A stretch of 64,000 nt of DNA from Bacillota bacterium (GCA_023386265.1 JAEWKA010000005.1:124001-188000), one strand, 5' to 3'; numbered from the stretch's first letter, positions 51,523 through 59,195 are shown. The notes: generated by a model from the sequence alone, not told the origin. Numbers and translations are program-made.

Positions 51523-52881
51523 ATGAGAAAAAGAACAGCCATAACGATAATTTCACTTCTTGCCGTGGTTGCAGTAGCAGCTACAGCATTCGGGGTCGTT
51601 ACAAAGCAAAAGCTGGATAACGATGATCAATATATAGCCGCGAATTATCGTCATGCCTTTGCCGAGGTCGTGTCGAGCGTAAGAGATATGGATACGGCGC
51701 TGCAAAAAAGTCTGCTCGTCACTTCCCCTTCAATGGCGGGGGCTGTCTGCACTGAGGTCTATGGTAAGGCACTCCTTGCCAAAATGGCGCTCGGCGTTAT
51801 GCCTTATTCCGCAAACGAAATGGAGAAGACTGCGGGCTTTATCAGCAGAGTGGGGGACTACGCCTATGCTCTTTCAAGAAAAGCCGCCAAAGGCGAGGGC
51901 TTCTCTCAGGAGGAAAAGGATAATTTGCGTGCGCTTTCGGAAACGACTGCATTGCTCGCCCAGAATCTCAATTCATTGCAAAACGAAATGGGGAGCGGAC
52001 TTGTAAGCATCGATCAGTATGCAAAAACAGTAGCAGAGCAAGACAAGAGCGAGGAGGAGCTCCTGCCGCAGACTTTGGGAGACGGCTTAAGCTCCGTTGA
52101 ACAGGAATTTCCGGAAACACCGAGTCTGATATACGACGGACCATTTTCGGAGCATCTCGATGGGTTAAAGCCGCTGATGCTGGAAGGACTCAATGATATA
52201 GACGATACTGCGGGGCGTAAGGAGGCGGCAAAGTTCCTCGGTATACGCGCGGAGCAGATATATCCCACGGGTGAGCTAAACGCAGATATAGTTTCTCTGT
52301 GCTATGAAGCAAAGCTAAATGACGATGTGACCAGAGTGACAGTCAGCAAAAAGGGCGGATTGGTCTATCAGGCAGTCAGCTCAAGGCTTGTCGAGCAAAG
52401 CATAATTAGCGCAAAGGAAGCGCTTGACGCCGCGAAGAAACTTTTAGAGCGTAAGGGCTATAGCAATATGCGCGAAAGCTATTATATGATAGACAACAAT
52501 ATTCTGACAGCCAACTTTGCCTATACCGAAAACGGCGTAGTCTGCTATCCGGACCTCATTAAAGTCGGTATAGCGATGGACGACGGGTCGCTGCAGAGCT
52601 TTGACGCGACAGGATATATTAAATCACACACGCAGCGTTCTATCCCCGCCGCAGCGTTAAACGAGGAGAGCGCGAAAAGTAAGGTGCCGAGCGATTTGAA
52701 TATTGTAAACATTAATAAAACAATCATTCCCAGTGCTGGGAAAAACGAAACTTTTTGCTACGAATTCGAGTGCGAGGATGCAAATGGCCAGCGCTTTCTG
52801 ATATACGTCAACGCAATGACAGGTGAGCAGGAAAAAATTTTCATTCTCTTGCAGGACGAGAACGGAACACTGACGCTATGA
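51523..52881 (+). CDS. ypeB: Germination/cortex-lysis protein YpeB
   Basis: Spore protein needed for the assembly and stability of the cortex hydrolase SleB. The open frame is longer, but ATG 51523 has GGGAGG 7 bases upstream and begins the signal/anchor segment (AITIISLLAVVAVAATAFGVV), so I start there, giving 452 residues. An N-terminal helical region (about 30-180) leads to C-terminal PepSY-type repeats (about 245-450), including SAKEALDAAKKLLERKGYS and the end FLIYVNAMTGEQEKIFILL. The operon partner sleB is not adjacent; a SleB-like hydrolase lies 3.2 kb away at 56.1 kb. Confidence 0.88.
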   Translation: MRKRTAITIISLLAVVAVAATAFGVVTKQKLDNDDQYIAANYRHAFAEVVSSVRDMDTALQKSLLVTSPSMAGAVCTEVYGKALLAKMALGVMPYSANEMEKTAGFISRVGDYAYALSRKAAKGEGFSQEEKDNLRALSETTALLAQNLNSLQNEMGSGLVSIDQYAKTVAEQDKSEEELLPQTLGDGLSSVEQEFPETPSLIYDGPFSEHLDGLKPLMLEGLNDIDDTAGRKEAAKFLGIRAEQIYPTGELNADIVSLCYEAKLNDDVTRVTVSKKGGLVYQAVSSRLVEQSIISAKEALDAAKKLLERKGYSNMRESYYMIDNNILTANFAYTENGVVCYPDLIKVGIAMDDGSLQSFDATGYIKSHTQRSIPAAALNEESAKSKVPSDLNIVNINKTIIPSAGKNETFCYEFECEDANGQRFLIYVNAMTGEQEKIFILLQDENGTLTL

Positions 52882-52885
52882 AAAG

Positions 52886-52930
52886 AAAAAATGAGATGCT
52901 GTCCTCTTTGGACGGCATCTCATTTTTTTG
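52886..52930. terminator. Bidirectional terminator between ypeB and the DUF3887 gene
   Basis: An 18-bp stem (AAAAATGAGATGCTGTCC / GGACGGCATCTCATTTTT, one wobble) with a 6-base loop and A/T flanks. It ends ypeB on the plus strand and the lipoprotein gene on the minus strand. Confidence 0.92.
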
Positions 52931-52933
52931 CTG

Positions 52934-53344
52934 TTATTTCATGTACATTCCAACGACTGCTAGGTCCTTATCAAATGAAAGCGTAAAGGTGCGGGTCGAG
53001 TTCTCATAGGTGCAGACGAGCACACAGATTGCGTAATCCTCGCCAGTAGATTTGCTTTTCTGTCCGTATGTAACAGTGGTCTTATAATCCTTGAACGCAC
53101 CGGATTCATCAAGCGTAGACTTCCAGGCGCTTTCAAGACTTTCCGCTGTTAGCTGGTTCTGTAAGTCTTCACGGACAAAAGCCACAACTGCGTCGTAATC
53201 CTGCGTGTTAATGGTCTCAACGACGTTTTTCGCTTTTGCAATCACCTCATCCTCCTTGTAGATGTCCGCAAGTTTGTTAGACGAACACGCGGCGAGAGAG
53301 AAGATTAATATGACTGCAATAACGGGCAACAGAATTTTCTTCAT
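52934..53344 (-). CDS. Lipoprotein with DUF3887-like domain
   Basis: 136-residue exported lipoprotein. The signal KKILLPVIAVILIFSLAAC has the lipobox LAAC. A DUF3887-type alpha/beta domain follows, with NTQDYDAVVAFVREDLQNQL and FTLSFDKDLAVVGMYMK; this NTF2-like domain is commonly found in small Firmicutes lipoproteins and fused to hydrolases. Its start overlaps the sdpI-like stop by one base. It therefore belongs to the sdpR-sdpI operon and may help in immunity or sensing. Role not known. Confidence 0.75.
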   Translation of the reverse strand: MKKILLPVIAVILIFSLAACSSNKLADIYKEDEVIAKAKNVVETINTQDYDAVVAFVREDLQNQLTAESLESAWKSTLDESGAFKDYKTTVTYGQKSKSTGEDYAICVLVCTYENSTRTFTLSFDKDLAVVGMYMK

Positions 53345-53994
53345 TATTTTTCCTCCTTATTAATGGTTTGTCTGCGATATAAAAGATATGAATAGATAAC
53401 AGGGAGCACCACCATCAACACTATGGCGGCAAGCATTATATAGAAGCTGCCGATGAAGGTGTTGACAATAACCGCAAGCCCCCCGAGGACCCAGACAAAA
53501 CCGCCGAAGCGGTGAGTCTTGTTCCAATTCTCCTCATTGTCGAGTGTCCACGGTAGTCTTATACCGACCGTGTAACTCTGGCGGCTTTTCGGCATGTAGT
53601 TGCCGATTATCAGGAAGAGCAGTCCAACAAGAGCCGAACAGATCATTGCAATGGGTAAATCATAGCCAAGCCCTTTGAACAGAGTGACAGGCACGAAAAT
53701 CAGCGATGCTATAGGAATAGCCCAATATCCTACGTTCCTGATGATGATGTTAGAGTTTTTTCTTTTCGGGTCGGCGTTCATAATAAAATGGGTAAACAAA
53801 TTGATAAGGGCAAGCCCTATGGGGAAAGCGAAGCAGGCAACTGCTTTTGATGAATAAGAGTCGGGATTGCCATTAATATCGAAGTGAGTCGGAAGCCTCG
53901 CAGGGAGCTTGTCGTATAACGCGAGAGCCAGAATAATTGGGACAAGACAGACCAATGTTGAGAGTATGATCTGAGAGTTATTCTTATTTTTCAT
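53344..53994 (-). CDS. sdpI: SdpI-family membrane immunity protein (DUF1648 plus SdpI domain)
   Basis: 216 residues. ATG 53994 is chosen for GGAGG 8 bases upstream; the longer frame runs into sdpR. The DUF1648 segment (LPARLPTHFDINGNPDSYSS, residues 30-50) precedes about six helices, and the SdpI signature GNYMPKSRQSYTVGIRLPWTL with NKTHRFGGFVWVLGG follows. SdpI protects Bacillus cells from the SdpC toxin and transmits its presence to SdpR. Here sdpR overlaps it, but no SdpC toxin gene is in the window. Orphan SdpI homologues are common and may guard against other peptides. Confidence 0.85.
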   Translation of the reverse strand: MKNKNNSQIILSTLVCLVPIILALALYDKLPARLPTHFDINGNPDSYSSKAVACFAFPIGLALINLFTHFIMNADPKRKNSNIIIRNVGYWAIPIASLIFVPVTLFKGLGYDLPIAMICSALVGLLFLIIGNYMPKSRQSYTVGIRLPWTLDNEENWNKTHRFGGFVWVLGGLAVIVNTFIGSFYIMLAAIVLMVVLPVIYSYLLYRRQTINKEEK

Positions 53995-54268
53995 CCTTAT
54001 TTCCTCCAAACTGTGAAAACCACAGCATGACTTCCTCAAATACCGAGGTGTTGAGCTCATAATATATATAGTTTTTATATTTGCTTTCGATGATTAGTCC
54101 GGATCTTTTGAGCTGCGAAAGGTGGTATGAGATTGTAGCACCGGTCATATCGAAGGCCTGACCGATCTCTCCGGCGGACATTTTTCCTTGTTTCAGCATT
54201 ATAAGGATTTCGCGCCGAATTGGATCTGAAAGGGCTTTGAAGGTCTCCGGAAAACTCACTGTGCTCAC
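53984..54268 (-). CDS. sdpR: ArsR-family repressor, SdpR-like
   Basis: 94-residue winged-helix regulator of the ArsR class. The helix-turn-helix is KMSAGEIGQAFDMTGATISYHLSQLKR (about 27-53, shown here in short by MTGATISYHLSQLK). It lacks the metal-binding ELCVCDL motif of ArsR, fitting the SdpR branch that is titrated by SdpI at the membrane. It overlaps sdpI by 11 bp. Its promoter carries two palindromes that could be its operators. Start ATG 54268. Confidence 0.88.
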   Translation of the reverse strand: MSTVSFPETFKALSDPIRREILIMLKQGKMSAGEIGQAFDMTGATISYHLSQLKRSGLIIESKYKNYIYYELNTSVFEEVMLWFSQFGGNKDEK

Positions 54269-54284
54269 CTCCGCTATTTAGATT

Positions 54285-54296
54285 TATTTCGAAATA
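54285..54296. promoter_or_regulatory. Palindromic operator candidate over the sdpR transcription start
   Basis: TATTTCGAAATA is a perfect 12-bp palindrome just downstream of the sdpR -10. That position suits autorepression by SdpR. Confidence 0.55.
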
Positions 54297-54297
54297 G

Positions 54298-54325
54298 AAT
54301 ATACTCCTATTTTAGAAAATGTCAA
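54298..54325 (-). promoter_or_regulatory. Sigma-A promoter for sdpR-sdpI-DUF3887
   Basis: Minus strand TTGACA (54320-54325), 16-bp spacer, TATATT (54298-54303). It is flanked by a 12-bp palindrome downstream and a 32-bp palindrome directly upstream. Confidence 0.7.
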
Positions 54326-54357
54326 GAGGGTATTTAGAAATATTTCTAAATACCCTC
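54326..54357. repeat. Perfect 32-bp palindrome between trxA and sdpR
   Basis: Left half GAGGGTATTTAGAAAT, right half its exact reverse complement, no spacer. It could be the trxA terminator (minus strand) or a second SdpR operator abutting the -35. The core ATTTAGAAAT/ATTTCTAAAT resembles the smaller TATTTCGAAATA palindrome. Confidence 0.75.
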
Positions 54358-54384
54358 AAAGCTGTTTTGTATTATACCTACGGG

Positions 54385-54690
54385 TCAGATTAAAGAAAGA
54401 ATTTTCTCTTTTGGAATGACGCCTACGGACTTGTTTTTGAGCTGTCCGTTCTGAATCACAACAAGAGTTGGAATGCTCATGACCCCGAAGCGTCCTGCAA
54501 GCGCCTGCTCGTCATCGACGTTCACCTTGCAGACCTTAATATCATCGCGCTCTTCGGCGATTTCGTCCACAATAGGGGAGAGCATTCGGCAGGGTCCGCA
54601 CCAGCTTGCCCAGAAATCTATCAGGACAGGTTTTTCGGAGGAGGTGACTTCTTTTTCAAAGTTCTGGCTTGTAATTGTAATAACTGACAT
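54385..54690 (-). CDS. trxA: Thioredoxin
   Basis: 101-residue thioredoxin with the active site WASWCGPCRM at about residues 27-36 and the cis-proline segment FGVMSIPTLVVIQNG. It works with TrxB (21.2 kb) to reduce protein disulfides. GGAGAG precedes ATG 54690. It is likely monocistronic, with an extended -10 promoter upstream and the 32-bp palindrome downstream. Confidence 0.96.
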   Translation of the reverse strand: MSVITITSQNFEKEVTSSEKPVLIDFWASWCGPCRMLSPIVDEIAEERDDIKVCKVNVDDEQALAGRFGVMSIPTLVVIQNGQLKNKSVGVIPKEKILSLI

Positions 54691-54723
54691 AATTTTCTCT
54701 CCTTTATTTTATTAGTAGAAATT

Positions 54724-54732
54724 ATTGTACCA
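54724..54732 (-). promoter_or_regulatory. Extended -10 promoter for trxA
   Basis: Minus strand TGGTACAAT (TG, one base, TACAAT) 34 bases before the trxA start. No clear -35 at the right distance. Confidence 0.5.
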
Positions 54733-54770
54733 CAGGTGCAAAACGCCGTTGTGGTATATGCATGAAATGC

Positions 54771-54800
54771 TGTATAATGGCCGCCTTGCGGTTATTATAC
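54771..54800. repeat. Inverted repeat between rsmG and trxA
   Basis: GTATAATGGCCGC can pair with GCGGTTATTATAC (13 bp with two G-T pairs, loop CTT). It lies between the rsmG stop and the trxA promoter on the minus strand. It lacks a T-run; its role is uncertain. Confidence 0.5.
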
Positions 54801-54834
54801 CCATATCCGTATTCGAAATCTGGTTGTGGGCTAG

Positions 54835-55536
54835 TCACAGGGGGGCTTTTTTAATTTGCCCGAACTGGCGGGGGTATTCCGTCGGAGTGGGCCTTAACTT
54901 CTTGATAATAACGGCACTGTGGACTATATCGGTACCGGGAATCGTGTATTTTTTGACCTCGGGGGTTTTACCTCCGAGAACTGTAATCGCTCTGAATGCC
55001 TCCTTGAGCTCCTCCTCGCAGTCGGGCCCCTTCATGGCTATGAAGACCCCGCCGACGTGAACAAAGGGCATACAAAGCTCGCAGAGTATGTTTAAGCGGG
55101 CCACGGCGCGGGAAACGACAACTTCATAGCTGCCGCCGATATCGTCAACTGTTTCCTCCGCCCTTGCACAGATGCAGCGAACATCGGAAAGATCAAGCCT
55201 GCGACAGGTCTCTTCGAGAAAATCCATGCGCTTTTTGTGGCTGTCAAGCAAAGTGAGCGATAGAGAGGGCATAGCAATCTTGAGAGGAAGCCCGGGAAAA
55301 CCCGCGCCTGTTCCGACATCGATAACAGAGGCTTTGGAAAAATCGAAAACTGAGCATAGAGCCGCGCAGTCCAGAAAATGCAGGCGCGCGGTACCCTCTA
55401 CACCTTCGATGGCGGTCAGGTTCATAACCGCATTTTTCTCTGTCAGGTAATTGTAGTATTTTTGGAAGCGTTCGGACATTTCTTCTGTGAACGGCAGTCC
55501 AAGTGCTTCAAATCCGTCTTTTAATATTTGCTGCAT
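54835..55536 (-). CDS. rsmG: 16S rRNA (guanine-527 N7)-methyltransferase RsmG (GidB)
   Basis: SAM-dependent methyltransferase acting on G527 in the 530 loop of 16S rRNA; loss causes low-level streptomycin resistance in other bacteria. Its 233 residues begin with a helical region, then NLTAIEGVEGTARLHFLDCA, the SAM loop VIDVGTGAGFPGLPLKIA and LLDSHKKRMDFLEE. VVSRAVARLNILCELCMPF precedes a C-terminal AMKGPDCEEEL. The mnmE-mnmG genes usually found next to it are not here. Confidence 0.94.
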   Translation of the reverse strand: MQQILKDGFEALGLPFTEEMSERFQKYYNYLTEKNAVMNLTAIEGVEGTARLHFLDCAALCSVFDFSKASVIDVGTGAGFPGLPLKIAMPSLSLTLLDSHKKRMDFLEETCRRLDLSDVRCICARAEETVDDIGGSYEVVVSRAVARLNILCELCMPFVHVGGVFIAMKGPDCEEELKEAFRAITVLGGKTPEVKKYTIPGTDIVHSAVIIKKLRPTPTEYPRQFGQIKKAPL

Positions 55537-55575
55537 TTAGTCCCTCCGGACGTTTTGCGGAAAACAGAGTTTGCC

Positions 55576-55965
55576 TTATGTTTTCCCTTTAAATTTAAGC
55601 CCACACTTCGGGCAGGTTATGCTGATTTTTCCCTTGCCGCGAGGTAGGCGCAGTATGCTTTTACAATCTGGACAGGCAATAAATCGATACTGCTTTTTCT
55701 GCTGTCTGTGAAATTTCCACTGCGTAAAGGAGTCGGTAATATCGCCGTATATACGGGTGAAACGATAATTTTCCTCCCTGCGTTTCGCAACATGTTTCGA
55801 AAAAGCGCGCCAAATCGCGTAAGCGGCGAAAGCAAGAGCAAAAATTGCGATAACGGGAGATAAGAAGGCAAGGGTGTAAAGAATGAACGCCAGAACAATA
55901 AGCGTTATACTCAGCCTGTCGAAGCCGTTCCTACCTGCCATAATTTCGCGAAGCCTATTGAACAT
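55576..55965 (-). CDS. Small membrane protein with C-terminal zinc ribbon
   Basis: 130 residues from ATG 55965 (GGAGG about 10 bases upstream); the open frame upstream lacks a site. Two hydrophobic helices (LSITLIVLAFILYTLAFL and VIAIFALAFAAYAIW, about 17-60) are followed by a basic, Arg/Lys/Gln-rich segment. A zinc ribbon ends it (CPDCKSILRLPRGKGKISITCPKCG split by a 21-residue turn: CPDC near 94 and CPKC near 117). The same layout occurs in hypothetical Clostridia proteins; function unknown. Confidence 0.75.
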   Translation of the reverse strand: MFNRLREIMAGRNGFDRLSITLIVLAFILYTLAFLSPVIAIFALAFAAYAIWRAFSKHVAKRREENYRFTRIYGDITDSFTQWKFHRQQKKQYRFIACPDCKSILRLPRGKGKISITCPKCGLKFKGKT

Positions 55966-56052
55966 TGAGGATACTCCTCCTTGGAGCAATGTGAGAGGAC
56001 ATCTGATGAAAGCCCTTTTCGGTTGAAAAGACATATGTTGAAAACCAGAAAG

Positions 56053-56089
56053 ATTGAAAACAAACAGAGCGCATCGTTTGATACGCCCT
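56053..56089 (-). terminator. Terminator of the SleB-like gene
   Basis: Minus strand stem CAGGGCGTATC / GATGCGCTCTG (11 bp, two wobbles, 4-base loop AAAC) followed by TTTGTTTTC. It lies 34 bases beyond the SleB-like stop. Confidence 0.75.
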
Positions 56090-56123
56090 GTATATTATCA
56101 TATTATTTCATTTTAGTCTACTG

Positions 56124-57071
56124 CTATGCATAGAAATCATGCTGACCGATGTTCACGACGAATACACGGGTCTGCGCAAACCAAGAAGAAACACCGACCT
56201 GCGGGTTCACGAAATATATTGAATCCCCAACAATGTTGTAGCCCTCAAGACAAATCTTTGCCGCAATGACGGATTCCTCGTTGGGCTCTTCGTAAATACC
56301 GCCCTCCGTAACGCTGAACTGAACGCCGTACTTATTGTCAAAAATAACGCCGTAGATAGTCTTCGGGCAGGAGGGATTGACCAAACGGTTCATGACTACG
56401 TCGCCAACGCCTATCTTGCCTTCGAGAGATTGGTTGCCTGCTTCCGCATTAATTAGATGCGACAACCAATAAAGATCCTCAGCGTTATAAAAGCTTTCGC
56501 CGTCTTCAATTACCGAGGAATCATCCGCAGTTATGCTCACGGCGGAGGCAACAGTGTCCCATTCTAATTGCGCCTGAAATATTTTCGTCAGTTCGCGGAC
56601 GGGCAGACAGAGAGAACCGTTAATAACAAGTACACCCTTGGGCAGATAGAAGCAGCGGTCGTTGACCGTCATATACTTTGATCCAACAGTTGCCGACATT
56701 TTAAGATCCTTGCCGGTTACTGTCGCTGTGTCGGCATTTGAATCCCATGCGATATCGGTTTGATCTCCAATGACGCTTAAAAACGCTCTTAGAGAAACGT
56801 ATGTAGTATCTTCGACTTTAATGCCATCAGCCATTCTAATTCCATTTATGTACATGGAGACAGCATTGGAAGCAGTTGCATCCGCCGCGGTGGCTATATT
56901 TTCGGCGGTGTTGCCAACAACTTCAAGGTAGCCGCTTGTGCTTTCAGTGATGCTGCTCGTGTTCGCTGCTTCGGCGCTAGCATTACTACCGCTCACAAAC
57001 CCGCCGGTCATACACACAATCAAACAAATAGCGCATATTATGGAAATTTTCTTAAGTATCAACTTTTTCAT
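56124..57071 (-). CDS. SleB-like spore cortex/cell wall hydrolase with copper-amine-oxidase-type N-terminal domain
   Basis: 315 residues. A signal peptide (KISIICAICLIVCMTGGFVSG, about 7-27) comes first. Residues about 70-185 form a copper-amine-oxidase-N-type domain (MYINGIRMADGIKVEDTTYV, LVINGSLCLPVRELTKIF). Residues 195-315 form a Hydrolase_2 (SleB) domain: LYWLSHLINAEAGNQSLEGK with the catalytic Glu, GDVVMNRL and FVVNIGQHDFYA. This domain is the lytic transglycosylase that opens the spore cortex in germination. YpeB, which stabilises SleB, is at 51.5 kb. The gene is divergent from spoIIP. Confidence 0.9.
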   Translation of the reverse strand: MKKLILKKISIICAICLIVCMTGGFVSGSNASAEAANTSSITESTSGYLEVVGNTAENIATAADATASNAVSMYINGIRMADGIKVEDTTYVSLRAFLSVIGDQTDIAWDSNADTATVTGKDLKMSATVGSKYMTVNDRCFYLPKGVLVINGSLCLPVRELTKIFQAQLEWDTVASAVSITADDSSVIEDGESFYNAEDLYWLSHLINAEAGNQSLEGKIGVGDVVMNRLVNPSCPKTIYGVIFDNKYGVQFSVTEGGIYEEPNEESVIAAKICLEGYNIVGDSIYFVNPQVGVSSWFAQTRVFVVNIGQHDFYA

Positions 57072-57509
57072 AACACGCTCCTATTCTTGAATATTTATCG
57101 ATAGAGACAATTACAGTATTACGGTATTCTGACATAATTATATTCATTAGCATGTACAAAAAACAAGAGCAAAATTGTACAAATTGACATATCAGAAATG
57201 ATGAATTGTACACATAAGCCCAAAATGATGAGAAAAACCCTGTATTTTCAAGGGCTTAGCACAAAATGTTGTATGTGCACATTGGAAAAATATTTTCATG
57301 TGGTGGGGGTAAACAGGGGGTAGAACCATGTAAAATGCAAGATGGTTGTCAATAATTTTTCATTATGTAAAGCGTTCTTTTTCCGCATCAGGGATGTTGC
57401 GCAAGGTTTTGGACAAATTGCTATACTCTGGAGCCCTCTCACCCTTTCGGTTATTAAAACTCGAAAGGACGCATAAAATCAATATACGGAAAGAGAGAGG
57501 AGGGGCGCC
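57072..57509. other. 438-base divergent intergenic region between the SleB-like gene and spoIIP
   Basis: AT-rich. It contains three near-identical sites around TTGTACA (57152-57159, 57175-57182, 57206-57213). A GCATAAAAT element (57471-57479) 31 bases before spoIIP would fit a sporulation-sigma -10, with an AT-rich -35 region. I see no gene; a short minus-strand frame (57363-57593) is not supported by a ribosome-binding site or neighbours. Confidence 0.6.
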
Positions 57510-58565
57510 TTGAATATCAAAAAGGGCATTGCGGTCACGGTACTCATCATTTTTGGGGTTTACGCTGTGCAGAGCGTTGGCTCCGATCCTCATACCAGAG
57601 ATCTGATTTTCCGTTTTGCAAGGGAAAGCGGCTTGATGCAGACCGGAACAAAGACGGAATCTTCATCCTCTGGCGGCGATGATGCAGACATAAGCCAAAC
57701 AGCCGAGACAAATTCGGAGCTCACGAGCGAAACGCTCCCTCCTTTTCCTTCGGAAGTGGAGGTACCGGAAACAGAAATGCCGAAACCTAAGGAATCTCAA
57801 GCTGTTCTTCCGACTACGATTGAGGGCGGAATGGTGATTTCCAATGATACAAGCTATGAGCTCGACATTGGCACTCTCGCTTCGGCCGGGACATCGGTGA
57901 AGCTTGCATCTGATGGCCCGCAGGTACTAATTATACATACCCACGGAAGTGAAGCATATACACAGGATGATACGGACAGCTACAAGGTTTCCGATACATT
58001 CAGGACCCAAGATACCGAACACAGTGTCATCCGAGTCGGAGATGAGCTTGCCTCCTGCTTTGAAAGCTACGGGCTTTCCGTCATACATGACAGAAGTATT
58101 TACGATTATCCGAGCTATACCGGAAGTTACGCAAAAAGCCAAGCGGCAGTTGAAAGTTATCTAAAAAAATATCCGAGTATTTCCGTTGTTCTTGACGTTC
58201 ACAGGGACGCTATCGGGGATAATGATGTAGTGTACAAAACCGTAGCAGAGTCGGACGGAAAGCCCTGCGCTCAGTTCATGCTGCTTGTGGGAACCGGAGA
58301 AAATGGCCTGGAGCACCCTAACTGGCAGGAGAATCTTAAATTCGCACTCTATCTCCAGTCGGCTGTCGTTGCAAAATATCCATCACTTCCGAGACCGATA
58401 GCCCTTAAAAAAGAACGGTACAATCAGCACCTGTCCACAGGTTATCTGATATTGGAGGTTGGGAGCAGCGGCAATTCTTTATCGGAGGCGCTCAATGCTG
58501 TCAGGCTCTTTGCGGATGCCGCCGCTCCTGCTTTGAAGGAGCTAAGCCAAAGCTCCAATCAATAA
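57510..58565 (+). CDS. spoIIP: Stage II sporulation protein P
   Basis: Septum-thinning enzyme of the SpoIIDMP complex; amidase and endopeptidase acting on peptidoglycan during engulfment. The 351-residue protein has an N-terminal signal-anchor helix (GIAVTVLIIFGVYAVQSVG, 5-23), a Ser/Thr/Glu/Pro linker and the SpoIIP amidase domain. Visible motifs are VLIIHTHGSEAY (first zinc His), ELASCFESYGLSVIHD, SVVLDVHRDAIGD and the catalytic GYLILEVGSSGNSLSEAL. The start is TTG 57510 with GGAGGGG 6 bases upstream. gpr, usually upstream of spoIIP, is not here. Confidence 0.93.
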   Translation: MNIKKGIAVTVLIIFGVYAVQSVGSDPHTRDLIFRFARESGLMQTGTKTESSSSGGDDADISQTAETNSELTSETLPPFPSEVEVPETEMPKPKESQAVLPTTIEGGMVISNDTSYELDIGTLASAGTSVKLASDGPQVLIIHTHGSEAYTQDDTDSYKVSDTFRTQDTEHSVIRVGDELASCFESYGLSVIHDRSIYDYPSYTGSYAKSQAAVESYLKKYPSISVVLDVHRDAIGDNDVVYKTVAESDGKPCAQFMLLVGTGENGLEHPNWQENLKFALYLQSAVVAKYPSLPRPIALKKERYNQHLSTGYLILEVGSSGNSLSEALNAVRLFADAAAPALKELSQSSNQ

Positions 58566-58610
58566 GGAACGGAATACCGAAAAATGACTCAATACATTAA
58601 TAATATGTAT

Positions 58611-58632
58611 AGTTAAAATTCAGTTAAAATTC
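58611..58632 (+). repeat. Tandem 11-bp repeat upstream of the CBS gene
   Basis: AGTTAAAATTC occurs twice back to back, exactly one helical turn apart, 120 bases before the CBS gene. Tandem 11-bp units are the classical binding pattern of OmpR/PhoB-type regulators. Confidence 0.6.
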
Positions 58633-58708
58633 GTCGGAACTGGCAAAAAGCATATTTTGATTTTTTACCTTGCTGAGACGAATAATTGTGCCCTGCCGGG
58701 ACGATACT

Positions 58709-58740
58709 TATTTTATCGGTACATCAAATGATAAAATAAG
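58709..58740 (+). promoter_or_regulatory. Hairpin next to the CBS gene ribosome-binding site
   Basis: TTATTTTATC and GATAAAATAA form a perfect 10-bp stem with a 12-base loop, ending directly before GGAGGAG of the CBS gene. It could be masked or exposed to tune translation; also an AT-rich operator is possible. Confidence 0.5.
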
Positions 58741-58751
58741 GAGGAGAAAGC

Positions 58752-59180
58752 GTGAATATCAGCGAAATCATGACCGAACACGTTATTTCGATCAATGAAG
58801 ACGAGCCGGTGATTGCGGCGGCAAGACTCATGAAACAGCACAACATTGGATCCTTGCCGGTACGGGACGGAAAAAACAAGCTTAAAGGTATCGTTACGGA
58901 CAGAGACATCGTTCTTCGATGTGTTGCAGGAAACATTAATCCTCAGGAAGTCAGGATCGGAGAGGTTATGAGCCGCAGCCTAATAACCGCCTCACCGTTC
59001 GAGGATACTGAAAAGGTCGCAGAACGAATGGGGATGAGCCAGATACGCAGGCTTCCTGTCACTGAAGACGGCATACTGGTCGGAATTGTCGCGCTGGGCG
59101 ACATCGCGAAAAAGGACGAATTCAAAATGGAAGCTTCTGAGGCACTGAGCGAAATCTCAGCAAATTTCAGAAGAAGGTAA
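58752..59180 (+). CDS. Tandem CBS-domain protein
   Basis: 142 residues forming one Bateman module with two CBS repeats: MTEHVISINEDEPVIAAARL ... GIVTDRDIVLR (1-65) and MSRSLITASPFEDTEKVAER ... GIVALGDIAKK (about 75-128). Such modules bind adenosine nucleotides or ions and regulate partners. This one has no fused partner. The C-terminal tail is SANFRRR. GTG start at 58752 behind GGAGGAGA. Small CBS proteins of this type are common in Clostridia near sporulation genes; target unknown. Confidence 0.88.
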   Translation: MNISEIMTEHVISINEDEPVIAAARLMKQHNIGSLPVRDGKNKLKGIVTDRDIVLRCVAGNINPQEVRIGEVMSRSLITASPFEDTEKVAERMGMSQIRRLPVTEDGILVGIVALGDIAKKDEFKMEASEALSEISANFRRR

Positions 59181-59195
59181 TTTATAGCTACCACA

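Noticed and set aside
54326..54357. Insertion-sequence end or attachment site at the 32-bp palindrome
   Set aside because: No transposase, no target duplication and no second copy in the window; regulatory or terminator role fits better.
54725..55060. 111-residue plus-strand frame opposite rsmG
   Set aside because: Mostly antisense to rsmG, whose conserved motifs explain the region; no RBS.
57363..57593. Short minus-strand frame between the SleB-like gene and spoIIP
   Set aside because: Overlaps the spoIIP start, no RBS and no conserved feature.
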